Shown here: in pieces, positions 1 through 5,190 of the stretch
Layout: each line of letters starts with the position of its first letter
Numbering within the stretch: position 1 is the stretch's first letter
Assembly: GCA_022562335.1 (NCBI GenBank)
Contig: JADFPM010000194.1
Location: 1 to 5,190, forward strand
Direction of reading: 5' to 3'
Origin: Chloroflexota bacterium
Lineage (GTDB): Bacteria > Chloroflexota > Dehalococcoidia > Lucifugimonadales > UBA3495
Length of the DNA: 5,190 nucleotides
Notes under the pieces: model-generated
The model's database searches: none
What the model saw: the letters and a program-made list of their open reading frames with translations, nothing else
Told to the model about the DNA's origin: nothing
Position numbers and translations under genes: made by a program

Positions 1-73
1 CGAGACCGCTCCAAGGCGGTCCGATTCTAACCAATCCACTTCCCTTTCACCGGAAACTGGATGCGGATGCGAA

Positions 74-271
74 ATGTATGAATCGCTGACCGAATTTCTC
101 AGGGCCACCAGCGCCGGAAACCCTTTTGTCTGGGCGCTGTTGATCATGGCCATGGTATCTATCACCAGCCTGGTTCTCTATGGGTTCTGGGAGGTGGTGC
201 TGCGTCTAACCATTTACCGGATCAACTCCGGCAACAGTCCAGACAAGAACACGGGGGAGCGCGGTACATAG
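74..271 (+). CDS. Small single-pass membrane protein upstream of TauE/SafE exporter
   Basis: A 65-residue protein that I do not recognise as a named family. Residues 1-16 are polar, about 18-39 form one strongly hydrophobic segment (start FVWALLIMAM), then comes a basic and aromatic stretch (R44, Y48, R49) and a polar tail of about 15 residues rich in N, G, D and K. This predicts a single membrane helix; the positive charges just after it favour a cytoplasmic C-terminus. Its stop codon (269-271) is 2 nt before the ATG of the exporter gene, so the two are almost certainly co-transcribed and translationally coupled. That suggests an accessory or small partner subunit, which is inference from position only. 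The ATG at 74 has only a weak GGAT-type ribosome site. The frame stays open to the left edge of the window, so a longer N-terminus cannot be excluded, although the upstream residues look non-coding. I am fairly sure it is a real gene because of the coupling and clean hydrophobic segment. Confidence 0.65.
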   Translation: MYESLTEFLRATSAGNPFVWALLIMAMVSITSLVLYGFWEVVLRLTIYRINSGNSPDKNTGERGT

Positions 272-273
272 AC

Positions 274-1326
274 ATGTATTTCCCCAACGCCGAGGTATTC
301 GTAAACCCGGCCCTGTTGTTGTTACTGGGACTGATCTTGGGCACCCTCAGCGGATTTTTTGGGGTCGGCGGCGGCTTTTTGATCACTGGAGGGTTGCTGA
401 TCTTCGGCGTCCCTCCAATCTTCGCCGTGGGCACCGGCCTCACCTTGATAATGGGCTCGTCCATCATCAACACATTGAAGCACCGTCATCTGGGGAACGT
501 GGACTTCAAACTGGGGATCGTCATGGTCAGCGGGACGATCCCGGCGCTGTACGCGGCGGAAAGGCTGAACTCCGCCCTGGAAGCGGCGGGTCTGGCCGGG
601 CCGGTCATCCGCTCCACCTACGTGGTGTTTCTGGCCGCCCTGGGAACATTTATCGTGTACGACTACTGGCGGACCCGCAGGCAAACCGGCGGCGGGGGTG
701 ATCAGATTTCCACCGCCTCTATGGCCCGGCGGGTCCGGAGCTTCAGGATACCGCCCCACTCCCTGGGGATTCCAGGATTGGGACGGGTTTCGACCTACAT
801 GTCCTTCCCGGTATCAGGGATCGAGAGCATGTCCGTGTTCATTCCTATCGCGGTTGGGCTCTTGGTGGGCTTCCTGGCCGGACTGTTGGGCGCCGGCGGC
901 GGGTTCATCCTGATGCCGATCCTGATCTACGGACTGGGGATACCCACCACCATCGCCATCGGGACCGACCTGTTCCAGATAATCGTCACCGGTTCGGTGG
1001 GCACATTCCTTTACTCCCTGTCCAACCACGTAGACCCGCTGATGGTATTCATAATGCTGTGCGCCGCCTCGGCCGGTTCCCAACTGGGCACCACCGCCAC
1101 CAGATTCGTTGATGCGGGCAGGATCCGGGTGCTGTTCGGCATAACCATTCTGAGCGGGAGCGCCGCCATGGCCCTGAAGCAGGTGGCCGAATACAACGCC
1201 GGCCTAGCATACCTTTCGACCGCCGCTTCTTTCCTGTTGCTCGGTGTAGCGGGAGTCATATGCTTGGTGATCGCGGGATTGTTGATAATGGCCAAGCTGA
1301 AGAAACCCGAGGAGTCGAAGGCTTAG
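274..1326 (+). CDS. TauE/SafE-family sulfite/organic-anion exporter (permease)
   Basis: A 350-residue inner-membrane protein with about eight hydrophobic segments in two homologous halves. The first half has GLILGTLSGFFGVGGGFL at residues 19-36; the second has the matching GLLVGFLAGLLGAGGGFI at 195-212. Each is followed by a related motif: GVPPIFAVGTGLTLIMGSS at 45-63 and GIPTTIAIGTDLFQIIVTG at 222-240. The duplicated glycine-rich helix hairpin is the hallmark of the TauE/SafE (formerly DUF81) family, whose members export sulfite, sulfoacetate and other small anions. The loop between halves (about 131-185) is long, basic and Gly-rich and probably cytoplasmic. The length is somewhat above the usual 250-300 because of this loop. 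The ATG lies 2 nt after the preceding small gene. A GGGGGAG at 253-259 is rather distant (14 nt) to serve as ribosome site, so coupling is likely. The family is certain; the substrate cannot be read from sequence. The gene converges on aroKB with 36 nt between stop codons. Confidence 0.93.
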   Translation: MYFPNAEVFVNPALLLLLGLILGTLSGFFGVGGGFLITGGLLIFGVPPIFAVGTGLTLIMGSSIINTLKHRHLGNVDFKLGIVMVSGTIPALYAAERLNSALEAAGLAGPVIRSTYVVFLAALGTFIVYDYWRTRRQTGGGGDQISTASMARRVRSFRIPPHSLGIPGLGRVSTYMSFPVSGIESMSVFIPIAVGLLVGFLAGLLGAGGGFILMPILIYGLGIPTTIAIGTDLFQIIVTGSVGTFLYSLSNHVDPLMVFIMLCAASAGSQLGTTATRFVDAGRIRVLFGITILSGSAAMALKQVAEYNAGLAYLSTAASFLLLGVAGVICLVIAGLLIMAKLKKPEESKA

Positions 1327-1362
1327 GGAGCCCGGGGTTGACCGCTTTGGGGATTCGCGCGG

Positions 1363-3114
1363 CTACTTGACCAGGTCCCGCACGGTCTCCTCCACCAGGT
1401 CCCGGGGAACGTCCCGGCGCACCACCGCTCTGCCCACCGCTTCCAGCAACACCCAACGGTTGACGCCGCCCTCGGTCTTTTTGTCCAGGGACATGGCCTG
1501 CAAAATACCATCAAAGGGCACGCCGGGGGCGGTGACCGGCAGGTCGAACCGTTTCAGCAGGCGCTCTTGTTGGTCAACGATCTCCTGAGAGATCATCCCC
1601 ATTCCGTAAGCGATCCGGGCCGCGCCCATCATGCCGATGGCCACACCTTCTCCGTGCAAGAACCGCCCGTACTCGGTGGACGCCTCCAGGGCGTGGCCGA
1701 TGGTGTGCCCGTAGTTCAGCAGGATCCGCACACCCAGGGTCTCCCGCTCGTCCTGGCTCACCACGCCGGCCTTTATGGCCATGCTGCGGCGGATGACCTG
1801 GGTCGATATCTCGGGTTCCAACCGCATCAGGGCCTCGGCATGCTCCTCGAAAACGTCCACCAGGCTTGCGTCGAGGATGAATCCCTCTTTGATGGCCTCG
1901 GCCCATCCTTCCGCCAGCTCCCGTTTGCCCAAGGTGGATAGGACCTGAACGTCGGCAAAAACGCCCTGGGGTTGGTAGAAAGCCCCCACCATGTTCTTGG
2001 CCTGGGGCAGGTTGACCGCTGTTTTGCCCCCGATGGAAGCGTCGGCCATGGCCGCCATGCTGGTGGGCACCTGGATGAATGGGACTCCCCGGAGGAAGGT
2101 GGCCGCGACGAACCCCGCCAGGTCTCCTGGGACGCCGCCTCCCACCGCGATGATGGTCTGCCCGCGCTCGGCCTTGAGTCCCACCAGCCAGTCGTAGATG
2201 GCCTGGGCCAGTTGGAAGCTTTTACTGGTCTCTCCCGCGGGTATGACGAAACAATGGGCGGATATGCCGCTTTTTTCCAGGGTCTTCTGTACCCTTCGCC
2301 CGTAGGGGTTCATCACGTTGCTGTCCGTGATGATATAGGCCGGGCTTTTAACCCCCATGCTCTTCAGCCTCTCCCCCAACCGGTCCATGATGCCCCAGCC
2401 CGCCACCACCGGGTAGCTGCCGCCGGAATGGTGCACCACGGCGGCCAGGTCCGGGTCAGGTAGATCCGGGTCAGCGGGTTGAGGGTCAGCCATTAGGGTT
2501 CCTCCCGTGTCTCCTATCTCGGGGAGACAGATGTCCAAAGCGCGTTGTGCGGCCTGCGCAATGGTCAGATCATCGGTGTGAATGGTGTGATGGGCCAGGG
2601 AGTAGGCATCGGCCCGTTGGATCATCAACGCCTTGATCCGCTGCAACTGGTCACCCCCGGCCAGCAGGGGGCGCAATGGCTGGCCCGGCTCGGGGTTTCC
2701 ACTAGCCGCGCCCACCGCGGTGGGCGTGCCGGGGCCGTTGATCCGGCGGTAGATAGTCTCTGGACTAGCGCTCAGGCAGATCACCAAACCGTTGGCCAGC
2801 ATCCGGTCCCGGTTTTCCGGATCGATGAACGCCCCACCACCGGCCGCGACCACCCGGCCCGTTCCGGAGCATAATTCGCGAATGACGTCCCGCTCCAAGG
2901 CTCGAAAAGCGTCTTCCCCACCTTCCTGGAAGATCTCTTCGATGCTTTTTCCCGCCCGGCTTTCAACCTGGTCGTCGGCATCCACCATCGGCCAGCCGAT
3001 GCGCTGGGCCACCAACCGGCCAACTTCGGTCTTTCCCGTGGCCATAAAGCCGACGAAAAATATGTTTCTCTGGGGTTTAGGTCGCGTGTCAGGAAGGATA
3101 TTCACGGTGATCAC
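1363..3114 (-). CDS. aroKB: Bifunctional shikimate kinase / 3-dehydroquinate synthase (AroK-AroB fusion)
   Basis: A 583-residue cytoplasmic protein joining two shikimate-pathway enzymes. The N-terminal domain (about 17-200) is shikimate kinase: P-loop GFMATGKT at 22-29, shikimate-binding acidic motif VDADD at 44-48, FRALE with R71, glycine triplet 92-94, lid RPLL at 148-151 and R167 in the last helix. The C-terminal domain (about 225-583) is 3-dehydroquinate synthase, which cyclises DAHP using NAD+ and a divalent metal. It shows GGGVPGDLAG at 325-334, D358 and GGKT at 362-365, NMVGAFYQP at 374-382, probable metal ligands E406, H470 and H487, and DKK at 544-546. All catalytic landmarks are intact in both domains. 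Similar AroK-AroB fusions are known, for example in Thermotoga. The start is GTG at 3114, the longest possible because an in-frame stop precedes it; a second GTG at 3105 is an alternative, and neither has a clear ribosome site. Odd features are an internal ribosome site and ATG at the junction (M208), a repeated pentapeptide linker, and a long lid insertion (about 127-147). Confidence 0.96.
   Translation of the reverse strand: MITVNILPDTRPKPQRNIFFVGFMATGKTEVGRLVAQRIGWPMVDADDQVESRAGKSIEEIFQEGGEDAFRALERDVIRELCSGTGRVVAAGGGAFIDPENRDRMLANGLVICLSASPETIYRRINGPGTPTAVGAASGNPEPGQPLRPLLAGGDQLQRIKALMIQRADAYSLAHHTIHTDDLTIAQAAQRALDICLPEIGDTGGTLMADPQPADPDLPDPDLAAVVHHSGGSYPVVAGWGIMDRLGERLKSMGVKSPAYIITDSNVMNPYGRRVQKTLEKSGISAHCFVIPAGETSKSFQLAQAIYDWLVGLKAERGQTIIAVGGGVPGDLAGFVAATFLRGVPFIQVPTSMAAMADASIGGKTAVNLPQAKNMVGAFYQPQGVFADVQVLSTLGKRELAEGWAEAIKEGFILDASLVDVFEEHAEALMRLEPEISTQVIRRSMAIKAGVVSQDERETLGVRILLNYGHTIGHALEASTEYGRFLHGEGVAIGMMGAARIAYGMGMISQEIVDQQERLLKRFDLPVTAPGVPFDGILQAMSLDKKTEGGVNRWVLLEAVGRAVVRRDVPRDLVEETVRDLVK
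2450..2487 (-). repeat. Tandem 15-nt repeat encoding the AroK-AroB linker
   Basis: Residues 210-224 of the fusion are three pentapeptide units, DPQPA, DPDLP and DPDLA. At DNA level the 10-mer TCCGGGTCAG occurs at 2450-2459 and again at 2465-2474, exactly 15 nt apart, while the third unit is more diverged. The units form an acidic, proline-rich and probably extended linker between the kinase and synthase domains. Confidence 0.6.
2493..2506 (-). promoter_or_regulatory. Internal ribosome binding site and ATG for free AroB
   Basis: On the minus strand GGGAGG (2501-2506) is followed by a 7-nt spacer and an in-frame ATG (2491-2493) that encodes M208 of the AroK-AroB fusion, precisely between the two domains. 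Initiation here would give a 376-residue 3-dehydroquinate synthase (1363-2493), close to the usual size of stand-alone AroB. This site is a far better match to the consensus than anything ahead of the fusion's own GTG start. It may be a relic of formerly separate aroK and aroB genes, or a working second start. Confidence 0.6.
2709..2726. repeat. Perfect 18-bp GC palindrome inside aroKB
   Basis: CGCCCACCGCGGTGGGCG reads identically on both strands with no mismatch. It lies within the coding sequence for the lid insertion of the shikimate kinase domain (around P131-A136). It may be chance in GC-rich sequence, a remnant of an inserted repeat, or a protein-binding site; nothing else in the window matches it. 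Confidence 0.6.
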
Positions 3115-3145
3115 TGGCCATCAGCTAGGAAATCCGCAGTGTTTA

Positions 3146-3173
3146 AGAATATATCTCAAAACCGTCTATCCAA
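3146..3173 (-). promoter_or_regulatory. Possible aroKB promoter
   Basis: An AT-rich patch in otherwise GC-rich DNA lies 30-60 nt ahead of the GTG start of aroKB. On the minus strand TTGGAT (3168-3173) and TATTCT (3146-3151) are spaced by 16 nt, a weak sigma-70-like pair. TATATT at 3148-3153 overlaps the second box but would leave only 14 nt. Transcription from here would give a short leader of roughly 25 nt. The call rests on composition and position only. Confidence 0.3.
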
Positions 3174-3284
3174 AAAGGACCATCCTTCGACAGGCTCAGG
3201 ACGAACGGGAAGAAGGGACCCTCTCCGTTCGTGGTGAGCCCTTGGTCCTTCCGCCGAAGGATCAGGACAGGCTTGTCGAACCAT
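3171..3284. repeat. REP-like imperfect inverted repeat ('FVLSLSKD'-type intergenic element)
   Basis: Nested inverted arms can be traced. AAGGACCA (3175-3182) pairs with TGGTCCTT (3243-3250). Inside it, GGCTCA (3193-3198) plus ACGAACGG (3201-3208) pairs with CCGTTCGT (3225-3232) plus TGAGCC (3235-3240) around a 16-nt loop. TTCGACA (3186-3192) also matches TGTCGAA (3274-3280). The core 'TTCGACAGGCTCAGGACGAA' closely resembles a palindromic repeat I know from intergenic DNA of many environmental bacteria, often mis-translated as FVLSLSKD; that translation is present here in an unused frame. Such elements are non-coding and dispersed, and in REP families are spread by REP-associated transposases. 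No transposase is in the window. Confidence 0.75.
3172..3250 (-). terminator. Possible intrinsic terminator formed by the REP-like hairpin
   Basis: Read on the minus strand, the long hairpin (arms 3243-3250 with 3175-3182, and 3225-3240 with 3193-3208) is followed directly by a run of five T (3172-3176), two of which belong to the stem. It lies about 85 nt past the stop codon of the VOC gene and before the probable aroKB promoter, so it is well placed to end the upstream transcript. The bulge of 10 nt against 2 nt between inner and outer stems weakens the case. Confidence 0.35.
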
Positions 3285-3335
3285 CTGGTGAGATAATTGC
3301 TAGCCGGTAAGCCCGCCTCCCCGACATCATCGCCC

Positions 3336-3740
3336 CTACGAAGTGGGTCTGGGGGGCGCCGGCGCGTATCCTGAGGCGGTGCAAAATTCCACACTGTTGC
3401 CGTCGGGGTCGTTGATGAACAAGTAGCACTGGCCGTCGTAGCGAACGCCTTCCCGGTCGATGTTGAAGCCGTTCTCTTTGAGGATCTCCTTGGTCCCCTC
3501 AAAATCCTCCACCTCGAAGGCGTGGTGGATATTGGAAGGCTTTGCCGGGGCATCGGGAGTCTCGATCAGGTGGACCATGATGCCGCTTTCCAACTGCAGC
3601 CAGGTGATCGCCGGGTTATCCACCTGGCTTTGGATCTGCTTGATACCCACCAGGTCATTATAAAACTTCATGGCCCGCGCCGTGTCTTTCACCATGGTGG
3701 TGACGTGGTTGATCTTTTTGGTCACTACCTTTCCTGGCAT
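3336..3740 (-). CDS. VOC-family (glyoxalase/bleomycin-resistance fold) protein
   Basis: A 134-residue soluble protein with the vicinal-oxygen-chelate fold of two beta-alpha-beta-beta-beta modules. Visible marks are KKINHVTTMVKDTARAMKFY at 8-27 opening the first module, NIHHAFEVEDFEG at 70-82 opening the second, and the family signature INDPDGNSVEF at 109-119. Probable metal ligands are H12, H57 or E60, H72 or H73, and E118, so a metal-dependent lyase, isomerase or dioxygenase-like activity is possible. The substrate cannot be told from sequence. The start at 3740 is chosen because AGGAGG (3749-3754) sits 8 nt upstream and the fold begins soon after. The frame is open a further 36 codons to 3848, but that part has no VOC similarity and would place the ribosome site inside the gene. 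The C-terminal tail (ASGYAPAPPRPTS) is proline-rich and probably disordered. Confidence 0.92.
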   Translation of the reverse strand: MPGKVVTKKINHVTTMVKDTARAMKFYNDLVGIKQIQSQVDNPAITWLQLESGIMVHLIETPDAPAKPSNIHHAFEVEDFEGTKEILKENGFNIDREGVRYDGQCYLFINDPDGNSVEFCTASGYAPAPPRPTS

Positions 3741-3748
3741 CGCTCTCC

Positions 3749-3754
3749 CCTCCT
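3749..3754 (-). promoter_or_regulatory. Shine-Dalgarno deciding the VOC start
   Basis: A consensus AGGAGG on the minus strand is 8 nt from the ATG at 3738-3740. It fixes the start of the VOC gene 36 codons inside the longest open frame. Confidence 0.8.
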
Positions 3755-3784
3755 GGTATTGTGCCCCGCGGCCGGGCAAGGTGC

Positions 3785-3825
3785 GCCTGCGGGATGTCGT
3801 GCCATTATGCCACAAAGCCGCAGGC
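3785..3825. repeat. 8-bp inverted repeat in the VOC gene leader
   Basis: GCCTGCGG (3785-3792) and CCGCAGGC (3818-3825) are perfect complements around a 25-nt centre, about 30 nt upstream of the VOC ribosome site. The centre holds the direct repeat TGCCA-TTA-TGCCA (3801-3813 region). No T-run follows on the minus strand, so a terminator is unlikely. It could be an operator, an mRNA stem, or chance. Confidence 0.35.
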
Positions 3826-3865
3826 AGTGGGCCGGGGGTATGAGACATGGGGCCTGGGGCCTGTT

Positions 3866-4759
3866 TTAGAGGGTGCTGCCGAATACCACCAGCACGATGC
3901 CCAATACCGCCAGGCAGGCGCCCGCCACCACCTGCCAGGTGACTTTTTCCATCTGGGAGAGGAACATACGGGCCATGAAGATGGTCATAAGCGGATTAGT
4001 TGAGGTTATCGGGGAAACAAGCACCACGTCGGCCCGCTGGAGGGCGTAGTACAACGAGATGATCGCCACGGCCGACGCCAGGCCCGATAGGCTGGCAAAA
4101 CCGGCAAACTTCAGGTCTCCACCCGCCGTTTTTAGGCTTTGGACCGCCTGGGTCCCGGCGAAGGGCGCCAAAAGCAAAATGCCGAACAGAAGGCTGAATG
4201 CCGTGATCACCAGGGGCGACCCGTAGACCAGGGTCAGGTGTTTGGCCATCACGTTGGCCCCGCCGTAGGATGCCGCGGCGCCCAGGGCCAGCAGATATCC
4301 CAGCAGGGACTTCCTATCCCGGCTCCATCCTTCTTGGACCGATTCCTTAGTGGCCAACACAAGGCCGATCACCACGGCCACGATTCCCACCAGCAGCATA
4401 CCGTGGAGCCGTTCCCCGGCCAGGGTCACCGCGAAAATGATGGAAAAAACGACGGAAGCGCCCCCGATCACGCTGGACCGGGCGGCGCCCACCAGGTTGA
4501 TGGCCAGGAATATCTGGGTGCGTCCGCCCAGGAAATTCAGCGCTCCCAATCCCAGCAACCAAAGGTAGGCCACCGGCGGCAGCGCCCTGATATCGGGCAA
4601 TGCGAATAGTAGTGCTAAAAGTATCGCGGGAAGAAAGCTAACAACCACCGAGATGAAGGTGGCAGGCAAGGGTTTGACGCCCTGCATGCCCACCCGGGCG
4701 AAAATGGAGGTGCTGGCAAAACCCAGCCCGGCCAACAGAGAGAGGCCGACGGCCAACAT
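3866..4759 (-). CDS. EamA/DMT-superfamily transporter, 10 TM
   Basis: A 297-residue inner-membrane protein of almost continuous hydrophobic segments, about ten helices, in two EamA repeats: residues 2-137 and 152-293. The halves are joined by a charged loop (about 138-151, KESVQEGWSRDRK). Each half ends with the usual pattern of a helix, a short acidic turn (GERL at 115-118; QMEK at 269-272) and a final hydrophobic helix. Length and layout match drug/metabolite transporter family permeases, which move amino acids, nucleobases, sugars or other metabolites; the substrate is not predictable. The ATG is 8 nt after the purQ stop with no clear ribosome site, so translation is probably coupled to purQ. 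Coupling to a purine gene might hint at a purine-related substrate, but such neighbours are often unrelated. The gene ends 125 nt before the VOC start. Confidence 0.92.
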   Translation of the reverse strand: MLAVGLSLLAGLGFASTSIFARVGMQGVKPLPATFISVVVSFLPAILLALLFALPDIRALPPVAYLWLLGLGALNFLGGRTQIFLAINLVGAARSSVIGGASVVFSIIFAVTLAGERLHGMLLVGIVAVVIGLVLATKESVQEGWSRDRKSLLGYLLALGAAASYGGANVMAKHLTLVYGSPLVITAFSLLFGILLLAPFAGTQAVQSLKTAGGDLKFAGFASLSGLASAVAIISLYYALQRADVVLVSPITSTNPLMTIFMARMFLSQMEKVTWQVVAGACLAVLGIVLVVFGSTL

Positions 4760-4767
4760 TAAGCTGG

Positions 4768-5190
4768 CTACCGGCCTGCGCAGCTATCGATTATCGACTG
4801 GAATATGAGGTTGCCGTCCTCGCTGCCCAGCAGGGCCTCGCAACTGCGCTCGGGGTGGGGCATCATGCCCAGGACGTTTCCGGCTTCGTTGGTGATGCCG
4901 GCGATGTTGCGGGCCGAGCCGTTGGGGTTGGCCGGTTCCGTGGCTTCTCCTTGGGGGTCGCAGTACCGGAATAGGACCCGGCCATCTTGCTCCAGGCGGT
5001 CCAGGGTAGCCTCGTCGGCGAAGTAATTGCCCTCGCCGTGGGAAACGGGCACCTGTAAGACCTGGCCGGGGCTGCAACGGAGGGAAAAGGGCGTGTCCAC
5101 TCGCTCGGTGCGCAGATTGGTCCACTGACACCGGTATTCCAGGTGATGGTTACGTAGCAGCGCGCCGGGAAGCAACCCGGCTTCGCACAG
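4768..5190 (-). CDS. purQ: Phosphoribosylformylglycinamidine synthase subunit PurQ (glutaminase), C-terminal part
   Basis: The last 140 residues of PurQ; the N-terminal part lies beyond the right edge and the frame is open to 5190. PurQ is a class I glutamine amidotransferase that supplies ammonia to PurL for conversion of FGAR to FGAM in purine synthesis. The fragment opens with LCEAGLLPGALLRN, the sequence normally just after the nucleophile motif GxCNGFQ, so the catalytic cysteine is a few residues outside the window. Further landmarks are PVSHGEGNYF (48-57 of the fragment), GSARNIAGITN (91-101) and GMMPHPERSCE (108-118), holding the catalytic His112 and Glu114. The full protein would be expected at about 230-240 residues. 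The gene is the first visible member of the minus-strand cluster and leads into the DMT transporter 8 nt later; purL does not follow it here. An apparent start at 5175 is a TTG leucine codon, not the true start. Confidence 0.95.
   Translation of the reverse strand: MCEAGLLPGALLRNHHLEYRCQWTNLRTERVDTPFSLRCSPGQVLQVPVSHGEGNYFADEATLDRLEQDGRVLFRYCDPQGEATEPANPNGSARNIAGITNEAGNVLGMMPHPERSCEALLGSEDGNLIFQSIIDSCAGR

Noticed and set aside
1..45. A hairpin (GACCGC 4-9 with GCGGTC 16-21) near the left edge, considered as tRNA 3' part or terminator
   Set aside because: No T-arm consensus or acceptor end follows, the loop is 6 nt, and no T-run follows. A short frame ending in TAA at 28-30 could be the tail of an upstream gene but is too short to call.
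1327..1362. Bidirectional terminator between the convergent tauE and aroKB genes
   Set aside because: Only a 4-bp CCGC/GCGG pairing with a 13-nt loop is visible and no T-run occurs on either strand.
1567..2463. Several plus-strand open frames opposite aroKB
   Set aside because: All lie within the clearly conserved aroKB coding region and show no family motifs; they arise from high GC content.
3143..3553. A 136-residue minus-strand open frame across the VOC gene and the repeat
   Set aside because: It overlaps the well-supported VOC gene in another frame, and its C-terminal part is a translation of the REP-like repeat (the FVLSLSKD artefact).
3741..3848. N-terminal extension of the VOC protein by 36 residues from an upstream ATG at 3848
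   Set aside because: A consensus AGGAGG lies 8 nt before the internal ATG at 3740, the VOC fold begins just after it, and the extension is low-complexity with no family similarity.
4139..4609. Plus-strand open frame of 156 codons opposite the DMT transporter
   Set aside because: It is an antisense shadow of the membrane protein gene, rich in Q, H, G and R as expected from GC-rich complementary DNA, with no recognisable domain.

Overview
This is a GC-rich stretch of bacterial chromosome carrying ordinary housekeeping and transport genes, densely packed. No phage, insertion-sequence, CRISPR, rRNA or tRNA feature was seen. A fused shikimate kinase / 3-dehydroquinate synthase gene and a repeat of the type that translates as 'FVLSLSKD' would fit an uncultivated environmental bacterium, possibly Chloroflexota (Dehalococcoidia/SAR202-like). 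That placement is an inference from general familiarity and is weak without a database search.

Layout. On the plus strand, a 65-residue single-pass membrane protein (74-271) lies 2 nt ahead of a TauE/SafE-family anion exporter (274-1326). The remaining genes are on the minus strand and converge on it. In order of transcription they are: the C-terminal part of purQ (4768-5190, running off the right edge); an EamA/DMT-family transporter (3866-4759) 8 nt after it; a small VOC/glyoxalase-fold protein (3336-3740); and the two-domain aroK-aroB fusion (1363-3114). Only 36 nt separate the convergent ends of tauE and aroKB, and no obvious terminator is visible there.

Intergenic content. The 221-nt gap between the VOC gene and aroKB (3115-3335) holds a large imperfect inverted repeat, REP-like in character. 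Read on the minus strand it ends in a run of T, so it could also act as the terminator of the upstream gene. An AT-rich patch just beyond it is the best place for an aroKB promoter. The 125-nt gap ahead of the VOC gene (3741-3865) contains an 8-bp inverted repeat and a strong Shine-Dalgarno.

Functions. AroKB supplies steps 2 and 5 of the shikimate pathway to chorismate. PurQ is the glutaminase subunit of FGAM synthase in purine synthesis. The TauE-like and DMT proteins are inner-membrane transporters of unknown substrate, and the VOC protein is a probable metal-dependent small-molecule enzyme. The genes do not form one obvious pathway.

The most notable features lie inside aroKB. A consensus ribosome binding site sits 7 nt ahead of an in-frame ATG exactly at the domain junction, so free AroB may be made as well as the fusion. 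A three-unit pentapeptide repeat follows that ATG. The kinase lid carries an insertion whose DNA includes a perfect 18-bp palindrome. I found no convincing undescribed multi-gene system here.
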